Origin: Atherix ibis
Lineage: Eukaryota; Arthropoda; Insecta; Diptera; Athericidae
Assembly (NCBI GenBank): GCA_958298945.1
Contig: OY282606.1
Coordinates: 95,239,696 to 95,303,695, forward strand
Direction: 5' to 3'
Length of the DNA stretch: 64,000 nt
Shown: positions 1 to 12,499 of the stretch, piece after piece
Numbering within the stretch: position 1 is the first letter of the stretch
Layout of the letters: every line of letters begins with the position of its first letter
Position numbers and translations under genes: made by a program
Notes under the pieces: generated by a model
Told to the model about the DNA's origin: nothing
Databases searched by the model: none
The model's input: only the letters and a program-made list of their open reading frames with translations

Positions 1-3000
1 GCATACCATGGTAATTTAGAGAGAAAAGCCGCTATGGAAAAACAACGGGAAACGGCTGAAATAGCTGAAAGTCGAGGTGAGTAAATAAGTATCCTAATAC
101 CTTTCACATCCATAGGAAATTTGGACAAGGAATATCATTTTTGTTTGTATTATTCCTACATCGATAGAATACTAAATGTTACTTATCCAATAAAATTTTA
201 AATGCCATTCGTTCATTATTGTATCATACTTAGAAAAAAAATTCTAACAACAAAAATAAATAAGCGCATTTGAAAAGCTGTGTTTTTATGTTTAAAAATC
301 ATTATTAAAATGTATAATATGGTATTCATGTTTATATGATTTTTATTATTAATAGTATATTTTATTTTTTATACTCGTATGTAGTTTGCTTTTGTAAAAT
401 GTTTATTATTTTCCCCCAAAAAACAACATTAAATATTGGTATAATTAATAATATAAAAGTAGGTAATATCGATATAATTTGGCTTTTTTTTTAAAAAAAA
501 ATATTGCGAATTTATTTTGATGAATTTTGAGTTAATTATATCATGTTTGTATGAAATTATATCCGACATAAGTAACAAGGAGTAATAGTAAAACATATTT
601 TTAAAGAAAAAATATAATGAAAATAATTTTCTACAAATTATAATCTTGTTAAAAAATTAAAAAAAAAATCTAACTAATAATATTGCGTTTACGTAGACAA
701 TGAATCTGAGTATTTCTCAGAGACATTAGCTGCTGAACAATTGTCACAGTATCAGCAGCACCCAACTGTTCAGCACAAATCATCACCTCCGCCACAAAAT
801 CCAACACATCATCATCAATCGAATAAGCAAGCGCACATGCAAACGACTAAGATAGCTAATAACCATCAGCAATCACAATTAATTTTAGCACAAAATAATT
901 CACAAAACTATGCAGCTGATATATACCAGCAGCAGCAGCAACCGCAACAGCAACAGCCACAGCAACAGCAATTGCAGACGCATCATCATCATCAAGCGCA
1001 TAATAATCAATCTAAGCAGCAAGCGCAACAACCGCAGCACCACCAACACCAGCAGCAACAGCAACAGCAACCGATATATACATCACAAAATTATCAACAG
1101 CAGCAACAGCAACAATTACAGATGAACCATGCCAATTATCCGACACAGAATTATCAACAGCAGCAGCAACAATTACAGATGAACCATGCCAATTATCCGG
1201 CACAGAATTATCATCAACAGGCGCAATATCAACAACAGCAACAACAGCAACAGCAGCAGCAACCACAGCAACCACAACAGCAACAAGGACCAAATGTTAA
1301 TATGCATATAAGAAGTTCTATAGTTCAAAATTCGCATTTGCCATCAGGTGGGCAGATGCAAATTGCTAACAAATACTACGATCAATATGAAAACTATGCC
1401 AGACCTGTATCAAATCAGCAGGTGCAAGCTGTTCAGAATACTTATGCAAATAACAATAGTAGTAATACGAGAGACAATAACAATACAGTTTACAACAGTT
1501 CACAACATCAACAGCACGCAGCACCCCCTCCATACGGATATTCAGGAACTAATCATCATCAGCAGCAGCAACAACAGCAGCAACAACAGCAACAGCAGCA
1601 GCAATATGGGCAAATGGCTGGCACAAATACAGTGACAATTACAGGCAACGGTAGTAGCAATGGTAGTATTTTAGGTGGTGTCGGGGTTGTTGGTGGTAGC
1701 GTTGGAATTGGTAAAATTGCCGATTATGATCCCCTAACTGATGGCCCACGCAATATACCGAATACACATCGGCAAAGCGCAACTCTGATCTATAGCTCAG
1801 ACCGTGGGGCTGGTAAGTTGAATACACCACTGATACTGACTGATTTTTTTCTCTATACCTACACTAATTACTGATTAAATGATTTTCATATGTGTGTGTA
1901 ACTATTAATCACTTCAATCAAATCCAATTATCAAATTAGAGAACTATTAAATATTTATTATTTAATAGATATTCAATATTAGCCATTCTAAATGGTCATA
2001 TTTCCTATCATAATTTATAACAATTGCCAACAGACAAATGTCATCCAATCAAAATGGCGGCCAAACAAAATCCACGTGGAGAATATAAAAAGCACGTTGT
2101 TTAAAAATGAAAAGAATAATTAGCACTTTCCCAGTATAACAGATAAATAACATATTGTATGTGGCTAATAAGAATAAAACCTTTTTCTTTCTTTTGTTAT
2201 ATACAATATAAAATATTGTTAAGTACAATCGAAACTATTTTAATTGCAGTTTAAAATTAAACATTCCGTTATAAAAGAAAATTACATCTTCTTAATGAGT
2301 GAGTTGTTGGCTTAAATGGTATCAATTCAGTTTTATTTATATTAGAATAGAATTCATTTCAGATGATCCTTTTTAGTTTCTATATATTTATGAAATAGTC
2401 GAGAATTCAAAAGAATTATTCATTAATTTTAACTTTCTAGTCAAATTTTGTAGGTTGCTCAAACTATTAAAAACATGCGTGCAAGTTTTTTACTTTCACC
2501 AAATATAATATAGGAAAAAATTTAATAATTACAAAAAAATTCAACGGGAATTCTTTTAAATATGATAAAACAATTTGCAATTATTGATTTAGAACTAATA
2601 AAAAATCTAACAACAGATATTCTATCAATCTAAAAAAAAATAATTAAAAATAAAAATCTGCAAATTGAATGATTGACGGCGACACGTTTTGCTTAATCAT
2701 CACGCACTTATAAGCAAAAGAACTTATTTTGCATATATGCAGGCGCATATTAACATATTGTATAAGATTTTTAGTACACGATATATAAAAATTATATGTG
2801 CTGCGGTACGAATTTGCATATATATTAGGCGCATTAGCAAATGAACCATTAACTAATTAATATATTAATGAATTTGTTGATTATTTTATTACAATGGTCG
2901 TATATGTGTAGAGTATCCACAATGACTGTCCTATATGCATAAGTAACATATTGTTCTATAAGAACGTTGAACAATTGATTTTCTTTTATTTTTTACAATT

Positions 3001-6000
3001 TTCGTAAAATTTGTCAATGTTTTTTTTTTTTTGGATTTGTGATAAGTGTTGTGTAGGCATTTATACTATGTATACGAGCATATATGCATTACGTCTTGAT
3101 GTCACAATATAATTGTCCAAATTGGCATGTTCGTATTGGTCGTCTCATTGGGAAATTGATTGTGAATCATTCAAAATTGATCAATTATTTGTTTTGTAAT
3201 ATTGTGTTGTATTTGTACTTTTTTTTGTAAACCATTTATCTATTTCAATTGAATGCTAATTTAATTTCCTTATTTTGTAATTCGTATTATAGCTAGATCA
3301 TTTTTCAAAGTTACATACATACCTACAAATACTTGTATCTATTAATTTTCCTTAATATTGTTTTTTACTGTTCTTTTTTATTTGCATAAGTTTCTTCATA
3401 AAATAATTTTTTTCTGGGACATTTTCTAAAACTTTTAGTTACTAATAGTAATCAACCAAGAAGGATAGGTTCGGTTGCTGATATAGATCCTGCCAATGGA
3501 ATTTTCAGTTCGGCAGGTGAACAAACTAATGTGCAAAATCAATATTATCACCAGCAACAGCAACAGCAACAACAGCAGCAACAACAGCAACAGCAACAAA
3601 ATCAGATGCGATCGAATCAACATCACCATCATCATCAACAAAGTCAAGCAAACAAAAATTCTTTGGTAGGTGTTATTTTTTCTATCAATCGAACATTACC
3701 AAAATATTTATTCTCTTAATTCTAAACTTCTAATTTAAATGGAACGTTATGGACAATTTCTTCAATTGTGGATTCGTAGCCATTTTTAATCAAAAAATTT
3801 TCATTTAAATTAAAATTATTATATATTTTTCAGTGTTTGGTTTTCGAATTTCCAACAAAAAAAAACACCAAAAAATTGCAAAAGTATTTGAAATTTTTAT
3901 TTGAATCGATAAATCAATCCTTGCCATTTACTTTTTGAAGATTATCTCATGTAAATGTTGGCCACGACTATGTGTTAATTGATCCATGCGAGAGGTCCAA
4001 TTTTAAAGCATTTTTTTCAAGCATCTCGGTTGATATTTTACTAATAACAGGTGTAATGTTGTATTCCAAGGCTGCAAGTGACGCTGTTTTATCGGCATAG
4101 GCATAGCCTCCCATAATATAAAAGTCTAGAGGCGTCAAATCGCACGATCTAGGCGGCCAACTCATCGGTCCGAAACGTGAGATAAATAACTCACATCACA
4201 ATATGTTCATTGTTTCACGTGCTGTGTGGTATGTAACGCCATCTTGTGCAATATAATCGATTCGCAGCCATTTCCAATCAAAAAATTTACTTTTTTCATT
4301 TAAAAAATTTCATTTTATTAGAATTTAAAATTTTTAATTTAATTAAATTAAAAAGATATCATTTTTTATTTTTGTGTTTGCTTTTTCGAATTTTCAACAA
4401 CAAAAAATATCGAAAAATTGCAAAAGTTTATGAAATTTTTATTTAAATCGATAAATCAATCCTTGCCATTTACTTTTTAAAGATTATTTCATGTAAATGT
4501 TGGCCACGACTTCGTTTTAATTGCTCCATGCGAGGACTGATATTTTGCTAATAACATGTGTATCGTTGGCTTCCAAGGCAATATGCCCATTGTTTCACGT
4601 GCTGTGTGGCATAAAACACCATCTTATTGAAACCACATGTCAACCAAATGCAGTTCTTGCATTTTGGGCAAAAAAGAAATTCGAAATCATCGAGCGACAG
4701 TAGGTGTCATTGACGGTAATGTTGCGGCCAGCGTCATCTCTAATGAAATATGGACCGATGGTCTCACCAAACAGTGCATTTTTCTGGGTGCAATGGCAAT
4801 CCTTTCTTGCCTGTTGTTGTTCATCAGACCAAATGCGAAATTTTGCTTATTCACATACCCATTCAACCAGAAATGAGCTTCGTCACTGATGTGCATTCTG
4901 GTCCAAAGGTATTATTGGCTCGTCTTTCTTAAATAATGAAGCAGGGGAGACCTCTCTTCATTTTTTGGTTATATGATAACCATTTCATTTAGTGTCCAAA
5001 CTTAAAGATCTTAATCTGAACAAAATCGTGTTTTTACAACATATGAAATTTTTTATCTCAATAAGTTCCAAGAAGACGTCGTAATTTCGAGTTTTGCTAA
5101 TGTCAATTGGCCTCTAAGATCGTGCGATTTGACGCAATTAAGACTTTATTTTGTATATAAATTTTTAGAGTTATAAATGAATTTTTAAACTTTAGAACAT
5201 GTGCAAACCAATATTCGTCAAGTAATAACAGGAAGACGCCACAAGCCACACAGCATAATAAATGTTGGTTTTATTTCGCAAAGACCTTCCAGAGCGCGTA
5301 ACTTGAAGATTTTTTAATGTCAATTGGTCTCCAATAATCGTGCATTTTGATACCGTTGAGCTTTTTCTTGTGGGACTACGCAAAAAATCGTATTTACGCA
5401 GACAATTCTAAAACTTTAGACCATTTAAAAAAACAACATCCGTCAAGTAATGACCAAATTACGATGGGAATTGAAAGAAAAAGAAAATCAAAAATTACTT
5501 CATACGGATCGAGTCCTGCAAGAAGTTTTGCAGCTGACATTTTAATTTCAAGATCCAAACAATATATAATAATAATAAAATGAAAATTTTATCGAAATCG
5601 TTTTATTTAACGTTACCTTACGGAACACAACTAAGAAACCGTTTACATTATCAGAAAGGACATCTAAACTCACGTGTGTGCCTAAAAAAATTTCAAACAT
5701 TTTTTTTTATTTGCAACAAATAAAAACAATCTAACTAAATTTAATATTTGATTGGTAAATATGCTTATTCCGACAAATAATTCAAGTGGTTTGCCAACTT
5801 AAATATGAAAATTATATGCTCTGACATTAAATATTCTTTTGGTATTGATTTATTTTTTAATTAATATTGGGTTGTTCGGAAAGTAATTTCGTTTCATTTT
5901 TACGAAAATGTTCGGAAAACTACTTTCCGAACATCCCAATAGTTTATTTATTGGCCTTTTTTCTTTAAGTCAATCATTCAATTTGTCCAACTGATGACAG

Positions 6001-7157
6001 TACACATCAGAATTGATCGTTGTGTTGCTATGTAGAAGCTAAAAATAAACGATTCCTTTGAAATCCCACCAATCAGATAGCATAACCTTTTTTTATGAAT
6101 ATTGGCTTTCAAAGTGCTTTGAACCGGTTCATCTTTTCTACTCCAGGATCTTTTGCACTTAACATTGTTGTAGACAACCAATTTCTCGTCCCCAGTGATG
6201 ATACGCTTCAAAAATGGATCATTTTCTTAGCGTTTGAGAAGCAAATCACAAACGTCAATGCGACGGCACGAATTTTTTTCTGTAAGAAGATGAGCAACCT
6301 ATATATCGACCTTTGCGATATAACCTAGCCATTCCAAATGATCGTGAACGGTCGAATTCGATTAATTTAATCTCTCAGCGCTCTCACGAGTTGTTATTCA
6401 CCGGTTCCCATCAATTAATGCCTTTATTGTGTCTTCATCAGCTTCAACTGGCCTTTCAGAATGTAGTGCATCTTCGAGATCGAAATTTTGCAAACCAGCT
6501 TTAGCACTGGCGCTCACTTAACATATCTTTTCCATAAACATCGGATAATTTTTTTCTTGCTTTAACAGCATTATTATCTTTTCTATAGTATAAAAATAAA
6601 ATATGCCGAAAATGCTGTTTTTCACTTTCCATATTTAAAAGGGTAGAGACAAAAAACTACTGTGCAGAATCACTTTTGACAAGCAAGTCTTGCTATGTCA
6701 GCTGTCAAAATACGTATGATTATGCGGTTTAAGTGTGAAGTTGGTTATGAAAAAATACAATTAAATTCTGTTGGTAAACAACAAAATTACTTTCCGAACA
6801 ACCCAATACTTCCAAAAAGTTTTTTGAAATGTTCTTAATTTATAGAATTTTGTATTTAAAATTTTTCCCAATTTTTTAAGAAGAAAAAATTTAGCCCACT
6901 TTAAGAAATTCTACATTTAAAAAAACCATAATCAATAATTTATTTATTTAATAATAATTCTTTTTGTTTAAATTTAGAGAGCTTATCGGGCACTTTACGA
7001 TTATGAGGCTCAAGACACTGATGAGGTTAGCTTCTCAGAGGGTGATCTTATTTTCGAAGTGGAATCAATCGATTCCGGTTGGATGACAGGAAAAGTTGAA
7101 CGAACCGGAAAGACGGGAATGTTACCTGCAAACTATGTCGAACCAGCAGTGATCTAA
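1..7157 (+). CDS. Lasp: Lasp (LIM and SH3 domain protein), 3' part
   Basis: Actin-binding scaffold of muscle Z-discs and cell cortex (family knowledge). Visible coding exons are 1-76, 697-1812, 3439-3665 and 6978-7157, all with GT-AG borders and compatible phases (1,1,0), giving 532 residues; the LIM domain and true start lie left of the window. Exon 1-76 reads like the end of the nebulin-type repeats ([17 protein letters not shown]). Exons 2 and 3 are a long disordered region of Gln, His and Asn with several pure polyQ tracts. The last exon is a complete C-terminal SH3 domain: ALYDYEAQ, a GWMTG tryptophan motif, and LPANYVE just before the stop TAA. Gene order SH3-last and the [13 protein letters not shown] motif in exon 3 fit fly Lasp. 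Polyglutamine length is probably variable between individuals. Identification is firm; the exon 3 donor (gtaggt) is the least certain border. Confidence 0.93.
905..1604 (+). repeat. CAG/CAA polyglutamine tracts in Lasp exon 2
   Basis: Mixed CAG and CAA codons encode several Gln runs (about 930-985, 1048-1070, 1099-1117, 1228-1287, 1558-1604) separated by His-, Asn- and Tyr-containing linkers. A 48-bp unit encoding QMNHANYP(T/A)QNY followed by Gln is directly duplicated at about 1117-1210. Antisense and other-frame open frames here are by-products of the repeat. Confidence 0.9.
3550..3600 (+). repeat. Polyglutamine tract in Lasp exon 3
   Basis: An uninterrupted run of 16-17 CAG/CAA codons follows a YYHQ motif and is followed by a His-rich stretch. 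It is a second, separate polyQ segment of the same protein, encoded in a different exon. Confidence 0.9.
3770..5600. mobile_element. Cluster of decayed DD41D mariner-like relics in Lasp intron
   Basis: Minus-strand fragments carry transposase signatures: [13 protein letters not shown] (third catalytic Asp region) at 4165-4120, and [18 protein letters not shown] (first Asp region) near 4890-4835, followed by a decayed middle. The 3'-terminal part occurs twice in direct orientation (about 3771-3968 and 4258-4515), so at least two copies lie head to tail. From about 5090 two further pieces run on the plus strand (NWPLRSCDL at about 5107; a similar block near 5320). All reading frames are broken. 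The spacing and [12 protein letters not shown] motif place them with the DD41D (rosa-type) group. Confidence 0.7.
5867..6806 (-). mobile_element. Internally deleted mariner (family 2) in Lasp intron
   Basis: Terminal inverted repeats begin ttgggttgttcggaaagtaa at 5867 and end with the reverse complement at 6806; both sides have a TA target duplication (5865-5866, 6807-6808). The minus strand keeps broken transposase with [19 protein letters not shown] (first catalytic Asp region) around 6200-6140 and an N-terminal part starting near 6632. Length 940 bp against about 1.2-1.3 kb for the family. It belongs to the same family as the copy at 31875-33056. The left end carries an extra inverted copy of the terminal repeat (see findings). 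Confidence 0.85.
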
Positions 7158-7469
7158 TCAACAGTGAACAGAGAGTATAGCAAAACGAATTGCAATACAT
7201 ACACAATATAGATAGTATAAATAATTTTTTTTAAATACAATGAAATATAAAGAATTGAATTAATATAAACTCGTATAAAACTACAACAATGACTACCACT
7301 AACAGTTCCAATTTAAGCAATATCAAGTTTTCGATCCAAGATTCTTCCTTCAAACAATTTCTCTTTTTAATTTATACAAAAATATACATAATGTTTAATA
7401 TGTATTGTATTTTCATAAAATTACTACTATTATTATTAATTATTATTATTATTACTATAATTATTATTG

Positions 7470-7506
<37 letters not shown>

Positions 7507-8244
7507 TTTTCTTTTAATTATTTTATTCTTTTAAAATAAAAAGAAATTATTAATAAATAAAAATATATAGAAATTATTGTAAAAATTTTCAATACCTAGC
7601 TAACTAAAAATAATACATAAAACAGAAAATGTTTTGGTTTTCAATTGAAAATTATATTCTCCTATAAAAATTATATTTATTATTACATATGAGACGGTTA
7701 TTTTCAAAATGGCGTAAATCTATTTAAATTTAAAATCGAAATGTTTAAGGTGTGAATTTTCAATAAATTTAAAAATATTTTGATAACTGGAAAAATAAAA
7801 CCGTTTTTAATTTGTTGATGGATATAAAAAACTTAAGCCACATCCTCTCTCCCTCACAATAAAAAAAAAACGAACTATAAACAATTTTATTGTGTTATAA
7901 TATAAAATTACAAAAAAATATTAAATTTTTATTTATTTTTAACGAAATTTTACATTCAAAATAAGAATATTTTGCAATTTATAATATATATACAAAAGAA
8001 ATTAAAATAATTATGATGTGCAGATGGTATATAGTGTAGGGAAACCTAGCGATTCGTCTTGGTTTTTGTTAACTCAATATTATTAAAGTTGGTTGGTCTC
8101 CACCGATGCGGTAGTAAGTCTAGCATTTTGAATATACTAACATGTATACGTATGGCATTATTTGGAGACTACAACTGCAAAATTAAAAACAACATTTAAT
8201 TCGGCGATAAAACAGTCGGAGTTTTGTGTAGACTCATTAGAACT
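7158..8244. other. Lasp 3' UTR and intergenic DNA
   Basis: Holds the probable Lasp 3' UTR, very AT-rich, with an (ATT)n microsatellite at about 7432-7503 and several aataaa signals after 7540. No gene seen. Confidence 0.5.
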
Positions 8245-8252
8245 GTGAAGAG

Positions 8253-8987
8253 CTTAGATTAAAGAAGAACTGGATAGGCCTGTACACAAAAATTTTGTCC
8301 GAATTTTGTGGCAATACATTCATAGAACACACACACATGCAATACAACAGAAACGGCGTAAATCATTGGGGGCCAATTTAAGAGTTCAGTATGCGATTGA
8401 AGCGGTTCGTTTAAAACCATTTTTCTTATGTGATATCATTTATGCGTAAAGAAGCAGATTTTTTAATATTGCGTGTTTTGTTGTTTGATGGAATTAGTTT
8501 TGTAAATATGCAATAAAACACAGTTTTATTTACACCGGCACTGTACTATCTTATGGTAAACATTGAACTGTCAACATCGGATTCACAAATGACAAAGCTA
8601 ACCCCCAAGTTTCCACTTTCATGGAGAATTGAAGTTTTCAAACTCTCCGAAAGTCTACAAAATTGAGGCGGTTTATATTTGATTGATATTTACGAAATGT
8701 ATAATAAACCTAAAATAGAATTCCATTTCGTATCAAAAGATTGTACAAAAAATAAAAATGACCTATCGTTGTATTTAAATTGTATTTTTGTTTCCAATAA
8801 GTGAATTAAAATAAATATAAATTATGCTTTTGCAATTAAATAAATTTCCATTACGACAACTAGATGGCAGTGGGTGTCATGTCTACATAAAAAATTTTTG
8901 ACAGTCATATCCCCCACGTAAAAATTCTTACACAAAATTGCGTATACATATACGGTAGGGGCCTATCCAGGTATTCTTTAATCTAAG
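8253..8987. mobile_element. Non-autonomous DNA transposon, copy 1 (8-bp TSD)
   Basis: The ends are inverted repeats of about 28 bp (starting cttagattaaagaa; 25 of 28 positions match between ends). The element is flanked by a perfect 8-bp direct repeat, gtgaagag, at 8245-8252 and 8988-8995. It has no transposase frame. The 8-bp duplication fits the hAT or P superfamilies; the ends do not settle which. Two relatives lie at 10718-12491 and 46642-47516. Confidence 0.88.
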
Positions 8988-8995
8988 GTGAAGAG

Positions 8996-10709
8996 GTTAA
9001 AATTTTGACAGTTTTCAGTTTCAGTCGGATTTGTGCTCATACCTCATTTATAAGCATAATAAAATTTCTTACTTGTGAGATATCCTCTCTTGCGAGAGAT
9101 ATCCACCATTTTGGATTCATTTTCTAGAGGACATCTCGCTTGCACTGGCGGTGTTATGATGATAAAAAGGTATCGGCGTACTATTTAATTTACACTCTGA
9201 TATTATTCAGAGATCATACTTTCATAATTATTTTAACGTATTTGAATAAAAATAAATTAGTATTTACAAGAAAAAATCAAATAAAACGAAATATTTTAAA
9301 ACAACTTGTATACGTACACTCTTATATGTGTGCGATATTAAATAAAGCAGAAAATATAGTTAATTTAGTTAATAGACGAGCATTTATTGAAATTATACAA
9401 GTAGAAATAAAAACAAACAAGCAAACAAATATGAATAGCCTTAAATAATAATAAAAAAATTTCTATGCGTATAAATAGCTCTATTCCGTTTTATATAAAT
9501 ATCATTGAAAAATTTTATATTGATTTATTTGCTTTGCATTTTGTTGTTATTTTAAACTGTTTATAATAAATTAATCAAGTTAAAAAAAAAATTACAATTA
9601 CTATTAATAAAGGAACAATATTTCTCCAGAAAATAATCAAATACCATATTTATTACAAAAGCATTTTTCCATAATTATCTTAAATCAAAATTAACTAAAT
9701 TAGTTTTGAAATATTTATGAACAATAGTATATATTTCGAATGTGTGTAAAATAGTGTTACTTAGATTACAAGTTACAATGGATAATAAACATAAATAATC
9801 TACCAAAATTATTATTTATTAGTACTAAGAATAAAAAAGAAATGTTTTTTTCTATCAACTTTTATTATAAAATTATTCAATTATTTCTTTTATTTTGAAC
9901 TGCTAAGAGAATAAGAATAAAACCAACGTAATTATTTGAATGAATCATGTTTAATTATATTTTATTGTGTTTTTTTTTTTTTTTTTGTAACAAAATAACA
10001 TTTTTTTTCCCTATTAAGATATTTATTTCAAATATAAAAAATACGAGCATATAACAGAAAAGAATATTTCCAAAATTAATATAATTAAAAAAAGGAATGG
10101 ATTTAATTCATGTGTTTATAAAATTAAAGGAAAAATTTTATTTTTATGCAAATTTATTGTGCCTTGCGTGTTTATATTGTAATTAAACTTCTTGTATCTA
10201 TTTTCTTTTATTTACGATTATAATTTTCTTATATTATTATTATTAATAAAATTAATTTTTATTATTATTATAATAAGTATAATAATTAAATATTTTCTTT
10301 TGAAATAGATAAAGAAAGAAATTAAAAATAAACAATTATTTTATATCGAATAAAAAAAAATTTACCTAATTTATGTGAATTTTTAATATTTTTTCTTTTC
10401 TTCTTTGAATTTTAATTGATTCAACTTTTACATTTAGTTAGTAGAAATTTTTTTCTTATCCAACAGAGTTCATTCATAAATATTTAAATCCTTGCTCATT
10501 ATTCTCCAAGTTCAACTGAATAATGTGTACTGTTGTTAAAATAATTTTGAAAACCAGAAAAATTTGTCATATATGTATGTTATTGACAAAAATTCTTAAT
10601 CAAAACCAACGGTATATATTCTTTCAAAAAAAAAAAAAAAGTTTCGGTAAAAATTACCCATAAACCATTGTTAATTAAAATATAAAACTTAAGAAAACAC
10701 GGAGACAAA
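8996..10709. other. AT-rich intergenic DNA
   Basis: Homopolymer-rich sequence with no splice-supported or homologous coding frame. A 102-codon open frame at 9140-9448 has the Lys/Ile/Asn/Tyr composition expected by chance here. Confidence 0.4.
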
Positions 10710-10717
10710 GGCTAGAG

Positions 10718-12491
10718 ATTATATTCTAGAAGAACTGGATAGTCCTCTCTCTACACAAAAATTCTGTCCGAATTTTGTTGGCAATACATTCGTAGAAAGT
10801 ACACACATGCAAAATAACAGAAACGGCGTAAATCATTGGGGGCCAATTTTAAACTTCACTAGTGCAATTGTAGCGATTCGTTTAAAATGATTTTCATATG
10901 TGATGTCATTTATGCGTAAACAAATAGATTTTTTTTAATATTGCGAATTTTGTTGTTTGATGGATTTAGTTTTGGAAATTTGCAATAAAACGCAGTAGTC
11001 TATTTTAAAATATTATTTATTTATTTATTTCACTGTATATTATTGATTCAAATAAAGTGGAAGAGTATATAAAAATATAAATTGCAAGTTATTAGATTAT
11101 ATCAAAAAAATTGAAATGAATTTTAACTTACCATAGTAAATGTAAATTTTAACTTAAAATGAATATAAATTTAAATGCTAAAATATTAACAGCAATACGA
11201 TCGTTACATTTAGTTTTTCAATTAAGTATTAACAGAAATTAAAGCATTTCCTGCCCAATTAAAATGTGTTCCCTTAAATTTCCTTACACACAGTTTACGT
11301 ACGCTGGCACTGAACTATTTTTTGGTAAACGAACTGTCAACATCACATTTGCTTACATTTATTCAATGACGAACTTTTCACTTTTTAACCACTTTTTGGA
11401 CAAAATAAATCATTAAAAGCCGTTTAGGCACATCATAAACTAAATTTTTGTTAATTTCTCTAGTAAAAATGAAGATGTCAACTTACCGAAAGAAAAAAAT
11501 TCTCAGTTTCGTCATTCCATTAAATTACCAGTAACCCTTTATAAAACACTTAATTTTATGAAATCAAAACTTGCTATTAAATGTTATCAACAATATAACT
11601 ATTTATATAAGTACTTAGTTTTTCGTAAATACTTCAAAAAAGATAAAAACATACTTTTCGAAAAGTACCAAAATCACAACTTCAAAAACAACAAAAGTAT
11701 ACAAGCATTTCGGTATGCTTCCACTTTCATGGAGAATGGCGTGTTTAAATACTCTCCAAAAGTCTACAAAATTGAGGCGCTTGATATTTGATTGATATTT
11801 ACAAAATAAATTGTATTTTTGTTTTGCAATAAGTGAATGAAAATGAATAAAATTATGTTTTTGGATTTTTAATAAATTTTTATTACGAAAACTAGATGTC
11901 AGTGGGTGTCATTTCTACATTAAAAAATCTACACAAAAGTATCCAAGCATTACGATTTCTCGCCGCTTTTGAGATAATTCGGCCAGAAAATTGCGTATAC
12001 CCACACTTTCACTTACACTTTCCGATAAGTACCAAAATCACAACTTTAAAAACAACAAAAGTATGCAAGCATTTCGGTATTCTACCCCTTTCATGGAGAA
12101 TGGCGTTTTTTAAAACTCTCCGAAAATCTAAAAAATTGACGCACTCGATATATAATTGATATTTATAAGATAAATAATAAACCTAAAATACAATTCCATT
12201 TCATATCAAAATACTGCACAAAAAATACAAATTGCCTGTCGTTGTGTTTAAGTTGTATTTTTGTTTGCAATAAGTGAATTCAAAATAAATATAAATTATG
12301 CTTTTGCAAATCAATAAATTTCTATTACAAAAACTAGATGGCAGTGCGTGTCATGTCTACATAAAAAAATTTACACAAAAGTATGCAAGCGTTACGATTT
12401 CTCGCCGCTTTTGCAATAATTAAGCCAGAAAATTGCGTATACATATACGAAAATCTGACATACGGGCCATCCAGATATTATTTAATCTAAG
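10718..12491. mobile_element. Non-autonomous DNA transposon, copy 2 (longest)
   Basis: Aligns at both ends with copy 1. The left end is mutated (attatattctag for cttagattaaag), while the right end is intact (ttaatctaag). The 8-bp target duplication is ggctagag (10710-10717) / ggctaaag (12492-12499), one mismatch. At 1.77 kb it is more than twice the length of the others, partly because an internal unit of about 360 bp, starting near 11655, is repeated in tandem near 12017 (both contain aagtaccaaaatcacaact). No transposase coding is visible. Confidence 0.82.
11655..12440. repeat. About 360-bp tandem duplication inside transposon copy 2
   Basis: Two direct units: each starts near a shared aagtaccaaaatcacaact (about 11664 and 12026) and continues through the shared ttcatggagaatggcg (about 11727 and 12092). 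The unit diverges by scattered substitutions, so the duplication is not recent. Confidence 0.75.
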
Positions 12492-12499
12492 GGCTAAAG

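Noticed and set aside
1012..1293. Antisense open frame of Val/Ala repeats opposite the Lasp polyQ exon
   Set aside because: It is simply the reverse reading of CAG/CAA repeats.
3439..3665. Lasp exon 3 as a separate polyQ gene
   Set aside because: Its acceptor, phase and linker motif fit precisely between the neighbouring Lasp exons.
9140..9448. 102-codon open frame
   Set aside because: Composition is that of random AT-rich DNA, with no motif, splice signal or homologue recognised.
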